64,000 nt of DNA, taken from NCBI GenBank assembly GCA_947685225.1, contig CANTUV010000032.1, positions 21,335,501 through 21,399,500 of the forward strand, in the 5' to 3' direction. Source of the DNA: Garcia nutans. Taxonomy: Eukaryota; Streptophyta; Magnoliopsida; Malpighiales; Euphorbiaceae. The notes under the pieces are model-generated. The model was given only the letters and a program-made list of their open reading frames with translations. It did not search any database and had not been told where the DNA came from. Below, piece after piece: positions 58,728 to 64,000 of this stretch (its first letter is position 1; each line of letters begins with the position of its first letter). The translations under genes were made by a program, and so were the position numbers.

Positions 58728-58945
58728 CATACCAGCAGGCTAAGATGAAGATGGAGGTGGCAATGACGGCGGTGACCTCTCTGTGAAGGCGAGAGGAGGC
58801 TAAGATGAAGATGGCGATGCTGCGATGGTGGGCGGAGATTAAGATGGTTGGTTACTGTAGAGAGGAGAAGAGAGGGAGCGGCGCAAATAGGAGACAGTGA
58901 GGATTCTGAGATTGGGTTAGGGCAGTACAACATTTGATACATGTG
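58728..58945 (-). promoter_or_regulatory. Putative 5' UTR exon and promoter-proximal region of the CACTA transposase gene
   Basis: On the minus strand a C/T-rich leader-like block ends at a donor-like CTG|GTATGT (about 58727-58728). It contains two copies of catcttcatcttagcctcct about 60 bases apart. The sequence is open for 80 codons but low-complexity (His/Leu/Ser/Pro), so I read it as an untranslated exon and not a protein. (GTG)n is adjacent at 58707. Confidence 0.4.
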
Positions 58946-58959
58946 CCCTTCGAAAATAC

Positions 58960-59855
58960 CCCAAAAAAATAAAAATATTCATTTTTAAAGCAAAAAAATT
59001 CAATTTTCTTTGTTAATTTTAAAAATATCATTCTTTCAAATATATATTTAATATATTAAAAATATACTTTATTTTTAAATAGACATAGATTATATATTTA
59101 GTATATCAAGTGCAAATAAAAAAACAATATTTTTTTAAAAAAAAATAAAAATTGTGTTATACAATATAGTTTCTTAAAAAAATAAGAATTATCTATATTT
59201 ATATTTATTTTATTTTGAAGTTAAATTAAAAAATATTTTAATTATTTATATGATGATAAATATTAGACAGTAAATTAGTATAATAAAATATAATTTTATA
59301 CTATTAATAGGTTATACTATTAATTTTACTATTTTAATTTACAAAACACAATTCATTATATTATTAGTACTATTAGTATTGTTTATTGCTTAATAACTAA
59401 TAAGTATTTATTATAACCACTAAATACGTAGATCACTTAATAAAAATACCATTTTAATTTAATAAAATATCTTAAATTTGAATTACGAATATGATTCTAT
59501 CATACTCCACTTTAAGATAATGAATTGCACAAAAAAAATTAAATACTAATTTAAAATTTTATATTAGTGATAATAACTAAAATTTAATTTGTGATTATAA
59601 ATTATTAAATTAATATCAGTGTAATATATAAAATATTTAAATGAAGCTATACAAATAAATTGATTTGTTGAAATCAAAATATGCTTTAAAATAATTAAAC
59701 AGATACTCAAATATATCATTCATGCTATATGATAAATGCAGGGAAATGAGATAAAATAAAATGGCTATAACGAAATTATGTAAAAAATAAAAATTAGTAT
59801 TTTTTTATATAAAATAAGTCTTCTAACTTATTTCAAATAATTATAATTTCTTTTT
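58960..59855. other. AT-rich spacer of CACTA
   Basis: Nearly 85-90% A/T by eye with no ORF, ending where the subterminal repeats begin. Comparable in position and feel to 2735-3020. Confidence 0.5.
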
Positions 59856-59859
59856 TGGA

Positions 59860-60598
59860 CTCCCGCTAAAAATTTCCTTTCAGTTTTACGACGAAAATTT
59901 GCGACGGCTATTTTCTGTCGCAAATTTGCTACAGATTTGCCACCGCTTTGCGACGGATACATATATATATAGTCAAATTTTATTTTCGTCGCAAATGGGT
60001 AGCAAATTTGCAACGAATCTGAGACCAATCTGAGACGGTAAAAATTTTCCGCAAAAATCCTCGGCGGGAATAATCCCCGCCAACTTTAGCGACGAAACTT
60101 TGTGACGAACAACAATCCGTCGCAGATTTATTACGGATTTGCAACCGATTTGCGACGGCTTTCTCAAAATTCCTTCAACTTGTTATTCTGTCACAAATGC
60201 GTTGCAGATCCGTCGCAAATTTGCGACGTTTGCGACTGAAATTATCCGTTGCAGATTTCCGTCGCAAATGCTGAATATTTTTGTAGTGAAATTTGCGACG
60301 GCGATAGACGGTAGCAGATTTCCGTTGCAAATTGCTTTTTTTAGTGTTTTCTACAACCAATCTGCGACAGAAAAAATTTTTACGAAAAAATATAAGCGGG
60401 TCTCTCTCCCGCCAAGTATCCGCGCCAAATTTTGCGACGATTATTTCGTCTCAGATTTACTACGGATTTGCAACCGATTTGTGACTAATTTCTCAAAATT
60501 CCTCTAACTTGTCTTTCCGTCGCAAATCCATAGCAAATTTGCGATGGAAACAAGTCCATCGCAGATATTCGTCGCAAATGCCGAATATTTTTGTAGTG
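59860..60598. repeat. CACTA right subterminal repeats and duplicated terminus
   Basis: Many TTTGCGACGG / CCGTCGCAAAT / CCGTCGCAGAT words in both orientations. The end motif AAATGCYGAATATTTTTGTAGTG occurs twice, at about 60266-60288 and 60576-60598. Both ~310-base terminal blocks contain gatttgcaaccgattt(g)cga and ctttttcaaaattccttc/tcaact-type text in the same order, so the end is a tandem duplication. Confidence 0.85.
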
Positions 60599-60601
60599 TC
60601 A

Positions 60602-61476
60602 GGGTGCCTAGAATAGAATGGCTGATGTGCTTCCTCTAGAATCTTCATCTTCAATATTGCATCATCAAGAATGCACAGTCTATCTTTGTACCACAAATTG
60701 CTATAATCTCTCACATGAAAGTTTTAACTCTCCCCCTTTTGGCAATTTATCATAATCTTTTGGATTTTCTCATCTGCCTACTAGGCTTCCTTAATCTGAT
60801 CCAACAAAACTGGCCTCAACTGCAACTGAGCTGTTAATGCACCATCATCACAAGACTTAAATATGGTGTGCAACGCTCTCAATTCAATAAGCAATGAGAG
60901 CGAATAGGTAATGAAACCTACCCTAGACTTCTAACTCAAGGCATCCACAACAACATTTGCCTTACCAGGATGATAATTAAGCAAAGAGTCATAGTCTTTA
61001 ATCAACTCTAACCACCATCTCTGTCTCAAATTCAGCTCTCTCTGAACACTTAGGTACTTCAAACTATTGTGATCCATATAAATGAAACATTTCTCCCAAT
61101 ACAAGTAATGCCGCCAAATCTTTAATGCAAAAGCTATGACTGCAAACTCCAAATCATGAGTCGGGTAATTCAACTCGTGTGGTTTCAACTATCAAAACCA
61201 ACCTAAACCATTATATGAAGCATCACTGTATATCACATAAGGTTTACCTTCCACAAGTAGGGTAAGGATAGGAGCTTGAGTCAACATCTCCCTCAACTAC
61301 TCAAAACTTGCCTGACATCGATCTATCCACACAAATCTAACTCCTTTCAAAAGTAATCTGGTGAGTGGTGTAGCTATCATAGAAAACTAATGATAATAGC
61401 CTGCCAATTCCAGAAAACTTCTAACTCCTGTCACATTCTTTGGTTGACTCCAATTCAAGATAGCCTCGATTTTACT
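60602..61476 (-). pseudogene. gypsy RNase H / integrase N-terminus (right of CACTA)
   Basis: Continuation of the polyprotein cut at 45856. Reads the IN N-terminal helix (KILEEAHQPFYSRHPDTTKI at about 60610-60660), LWYKDRLCILDDA, and RNase H with WLELIKDYDSLLNYHPGKAN and MKPHELNYPTHDLEFAVIAF. Multiple breaks, including a loss around 61380-61395 where the GYYRRFVKDFS segment is shortened. Confidence 0.82.
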
Positions 61477-62034
61477 CTAATCAACTCTAATACCCTTTGT
61501 TGATGCCATATGACCAAGAAAAGTCACATGATCGAGCCAAAACTCACACTTAGATAGCTTAGCATACAATTGCTTCTCTCTCAAAATCTGCAGCATAATT
61601 CGCAGATGCCTGTCATGATCTTCCTCATTACATGAATACACCAGAATATCATCAATGAAGACCACTACAAAATGATCAAAGTATGGTCTAAATAACCTGT
61701 TCATCAAATCCATAAATGCTACTGGTGCATTCGTCAATCCAAAGGGCATCACCAGAAACTCATAATGCCTATACCTCGTGCGGAAAGCTGTCTTGGGTAC
61801 ATCTACATCTCTAACTCTCAACTAGTGGTACCATGATCTCAAATCAATCTTAGAGAATACTATTGCTCCCTTCAATTGATCAAAGTGATCATCTATCCGA
61901 GGTAAAGGATACTTGTTCTTGATGGTCACCTTATTCAACTGTCGATAATTAATACATAATCTGAAGGTGCCATCCTTCTTCTTTACAAACAAGACAGGTG
62001 CTTCCCACGGTGACATACTAGGGTGGATGAACAC
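61477..62034 (-). pseudogene. gypsy reverse transcriptase (decayed)
   Basis: LFVKKKDGTFRLCINYRQLN (62034 downward), where the usual IDYRQLN reads INYRQLN, then a stop at about 61822, then MRVRDVDVPKTAFRTRYRHY, the VMPFGLTNAPVAFMDLMNRL block and VVFIDDILVYS with the F-I-D-D active site intact. Confidence 0.87.
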
Positions 62035-62087
62035 TTTATCAAGAAACTCCTACAACCGCACCTTCAAATCCTTTAATTCTGTAGGTG

Positions 62088-62745
62088 CTATCCATAAGGG
62101 GTAATGGAGATGGAAGTGGTACTAAGTATCAGATCAATACCAAACTCCAACTCTCTCTCAGGAGGTACCCCTAACAACTTATCAAGAAAAACATCCAGAA
62201 ACTCAACAACTGTAGGCATACTATTAAGCTGGGACCCCACTACTTTGGTATCTACAACATGAGCAAGATATGCCTCACATCCCTTTTTAATCATCCTCCT
62301 AGCTGAAACAACTGAGATAAAAATGGATGAAAGGTGTCTTTGCTCACTAGATACCACCACATCTCTACCATCATGTGTTCTCAGGATAACACATTTCTGC
62401 TGACAGTCTACCATAGCCCCATGCCTAGACAACCAATCCATGCCCAGAATTAGATCATACTCCCCAAAAGATATCTCAATCGGGTCACTGAAAAACTCCT
62501 TATCATGAACCATAACTTGATTATCTCAGCGCACCTTGCTAACTATAATACTATTCCCTAAAGGATTTGTAACCAACACATCAAATCCCAAGGACTCCAA
62601 ATACAAATCACTCACAGGTAGGATGAATGCACTAATGTATGAATGCATCGACCCAAGGTTTATCAATTCATGAATTGAAATACCAAATAAAGTAAAAATA
62701 CCAGCTATGACAACTGAAACATCCAGCGGCCTTTGCATCACATAG
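62088..62745 (-). pseudogene. gypsy aspartic protease, catalytic Asp lost
   Basis: 62526-62741 contains HELINLGSMHSYISAFILPV. The active-site loop, D-P-G in the sister copy at 11930, reads N-L-G here. 62088-62513 continues with EYDLILGMDWLSRHGAMVDC and the linker to RT. A stop near 62520 separates the two. Confidence 0.83.
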
Positions 62746-62749
62746 ACCC

Positions 62750-64000
62750 ACTATGATGGCCCTGCACTCTCTAGTCTACTCCCTACTATAGAACCACCTC
62801 TCTTACCAGACCCTGGTCTACCCCTTCTGCCAAAACCTCTGCCTCCATGACCTCCTCTGACATTGGGTCTAGAAGCTACTGTATCTTTATGTCTGTCATC
62901 TAGCGGTTATAGACAGTCTCTAAGAAAATGGTCAAGTGATCCACATTTGTAATATACTGCTGGCTCACCAGTCCTCCAGCAGACACCCCTATGTTCCCTA
63001 CCACAATGAACACATGTAGGTGCAGCAGGCCTTTGAGTCACTGGGGTCGGGGCACTAGCCACCGAGGCTACAGGTCTATGTCTCTGCCTTTGCTACTGTG
63101 ATTTCCTGCCAGACTGCCCCTGGCTCCTACTGAATCTCTAAGGATATCCCCCCTCGACCTCTCTTCACTAATGAAGACCCTGCCTCACCCTAGGGTCTCC
63201 TAGCTCTGCTCTCCTTTGCTCTGGAAACTATTGTAATTCCTTGTGCCTTCCACACTCCTGACAGCTGCAGCCAACTGAGAAAAATCTTGATACCGAGAGC
63301 CTACCACTAGACACATAATAGGGGTCTCAGCCCCTCCTTAAACCTCTGGCACCTATCAATCTCATGTAAAATAATTCCTCCAGTATACTGGCTCAGCCGG
63401 ATAAACGGAACATCATACTCTGTCACAGCCCTCGTGTCCTGTCTCAAATTCAGGAACTCAATCTTCTTAGCATCTTTATACTCTCTGGGAGTATACTTCT
63501 TCTCAAAATTCAAAGGAAATTGGCATAAGTCAAAACTGATGGATCCACTATACCATAGGGAACCTTCTTCCATCACTCATAGAAGTCCCTCTATAAAAGA
63601 GATCTAGCATAATCAAACTTCTCCAATGGACTAGCTTGCAACTAAATGAACACTCCCTGAACCCTGTCCAGCCACTGCTCTGCTACAGTTGGGTCAGTTG
63701 CACCAATAAAATCTGTAGCCCAATCTTTCTCAACTTATCATACTTTCGAGTCGACAACTGATGTTGTGGCTGCAGCTGTGATGGTGGCTGCGGCTGCTGA
63801 ACCAAAGCCTATCGCAACAGCTCCACCATATATCGTACCTAGCCTAGTGGAACCTCCTCAGCTGCTGGTCTAATAGGCACAGAAAGAGATGTCTCTCCAG
63901 CTGTCTCAGCACTAGCTCTAACTCTACCCTCATCAGGAGCTACACTCTCTATACTATTCTCAGCAGACTGGTGCATCCTAGACGTCATAACTATCTATAT
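62750..64000 (-). pseudogene. gypsy gag, partial at window edge
   Basis: Zinc knuckle CVHCGREHRGVC (C-x2-C-x3-H-x3-C) at about 62985-63025. 63307-63576 encodes REYKDAKKIEFLNLRQDTRA and VTEYDVPFIRLSQYTGGIIL, the gag C-terminal helices, as in the sister copy. The N-terminal part continues beyond 64000. Stops present. Confidence 0.8.

Larger units (their letters stand above)
45857..60598 (-). mobile_element. CACTA (En/Spm) DNA transposon, 14.7 kb, complete ends
   Basis: Left end CACTACAAAAAAAAAGG, right end ATATTTTTGTAGTG (inverted CACTACAAAAATAT). Perfect 3-bp duplication TCA at 45854-45856 and 60599-60601, characteristic of CACTA. Subterminal regions at 45875-46260 and 59860-60590 are packed with TTTGCGACGG/CCGTCGCAAA words. 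Inside are a TNPD/TNP2 transposase gene and a TNPA-like gene, both on the minus strand. It is inserted in gypsy pol, whose sequence continues across the junction. A solo LTR within it accounts for 2.4 kb. Confidence 0.95.
39522..64000 (-). mobile_element. Second minus-strand Ty3/gypsy element, hosting a solo LTR and a CACTA element, open at right
   Basis: 3' LTR at 39522-44592 (nested solo LTR inside), polypurine tract at 44593-44607, then chromodomain, integrase (to 45853), the CACTA insertion, and integrase/RNase H, RT, protease and gag to the window edge. The 5' LTR and primer site are beyond 64000. The coding order matches the element at 5611-16310, of which it is a relative, more diverged in its LTR. 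Confidence 0.85.

Noticed and set aside
58700..58942. 80-codon His/Ser/Leu-rich protein on the minus strand
   Set aside because: Low-complexity translation of a CT-rich leader that ends in a splice donor; better explained as untranslated exon.
60139..60507. 122-codon plus-strand frame
   Set aside because: Falls wholly in CACTA right subterminal repeats; periodic residues come from TTTGCGACGG copies.

Overview
This 64 kb window is nuclear DNA of a flowering plant, very probably a eudicot. It is AT-rich, has spliced coding fragments with GT-AG borders, and is almost entirely nested transposable elements. It holds no bacterial-type operons, no rRNA, tRNA or CRISPR array that I can see, and no clearly intact host gene. 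The species cannot be fixed from the sequence.

Layout, left to right. (1) 1-3944 looks like the right-hand part of a CACTA DNA transposon: a subterminal tandem array ends in a GTAGTG terminus at 3944 that cuts into a gypsy LTR. This part carries exons on the minus strand, including two clear exons of the anaphase-promoting-complex subunit CDC27/APC3 with the gene's N-terminal exons absent. (2) 3945-5218 holds LTR fragments of two families. (3) 5611-16310 is a Ty3/gypsy chromovirus-like element (minus strand) with two ~2.93 kb LTRs, PBS, PPT and a decayed gag-pol. It sits in the 5' part of an older Athila-like element (about 5219-24690). (4) 18381-22587 is a solo gypsy LTR (TSD CAATT) that itself contains a solo Athila-type LTR (TSD CTATG). 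(5) 24690-39521 is a plus-strand gypsy element, split at its RT/RNase H boundary by an Athila-type element (25085-35354). The Athila element has lost RT/RNase H/most of integrase, contains another solo gypsy LTR (TSD ATTTT), and is followed by a second partial Athila leader fused in frame to the gypsy RT. (6) 39522-64000 is a second minus-strand gypsy element running off the window. Its 3' LTR contains a nested solo LTR, and its pol gene is split by (7) a CACTA transposon at 45857-60598 (14.7 kb, TSD TCA). The CACTA carries a TNPD/TNP2 transposase and a second, TNPA-like Transposase_24 gene. That second gene is interrupted at its third codon by another solo gypsy LTR (49369-51799, TSD CTCTA).

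How it fits together: the gypsy copies supply gag-PR-RT-RH-IN-chromodomain polyproteins and long LTRs. The Athila element is a deletion derivative that would need proteins in trans. The CACTA element has the usual two-gene layout with subterminal transposase-binding repeats, but nonsense codons and the LTR insertion probably make it non-autonomous. The most interesting signals are the probable gene-fragment capture at the left edge, the in-frame Athila-gypsy fusion, the duplicated CACTA right end, a covarying double hairpin in every gypsy LTR, and a GACACGGCC/GGCCGTGTC dyad array shared by LTRs of unrelated lineages.
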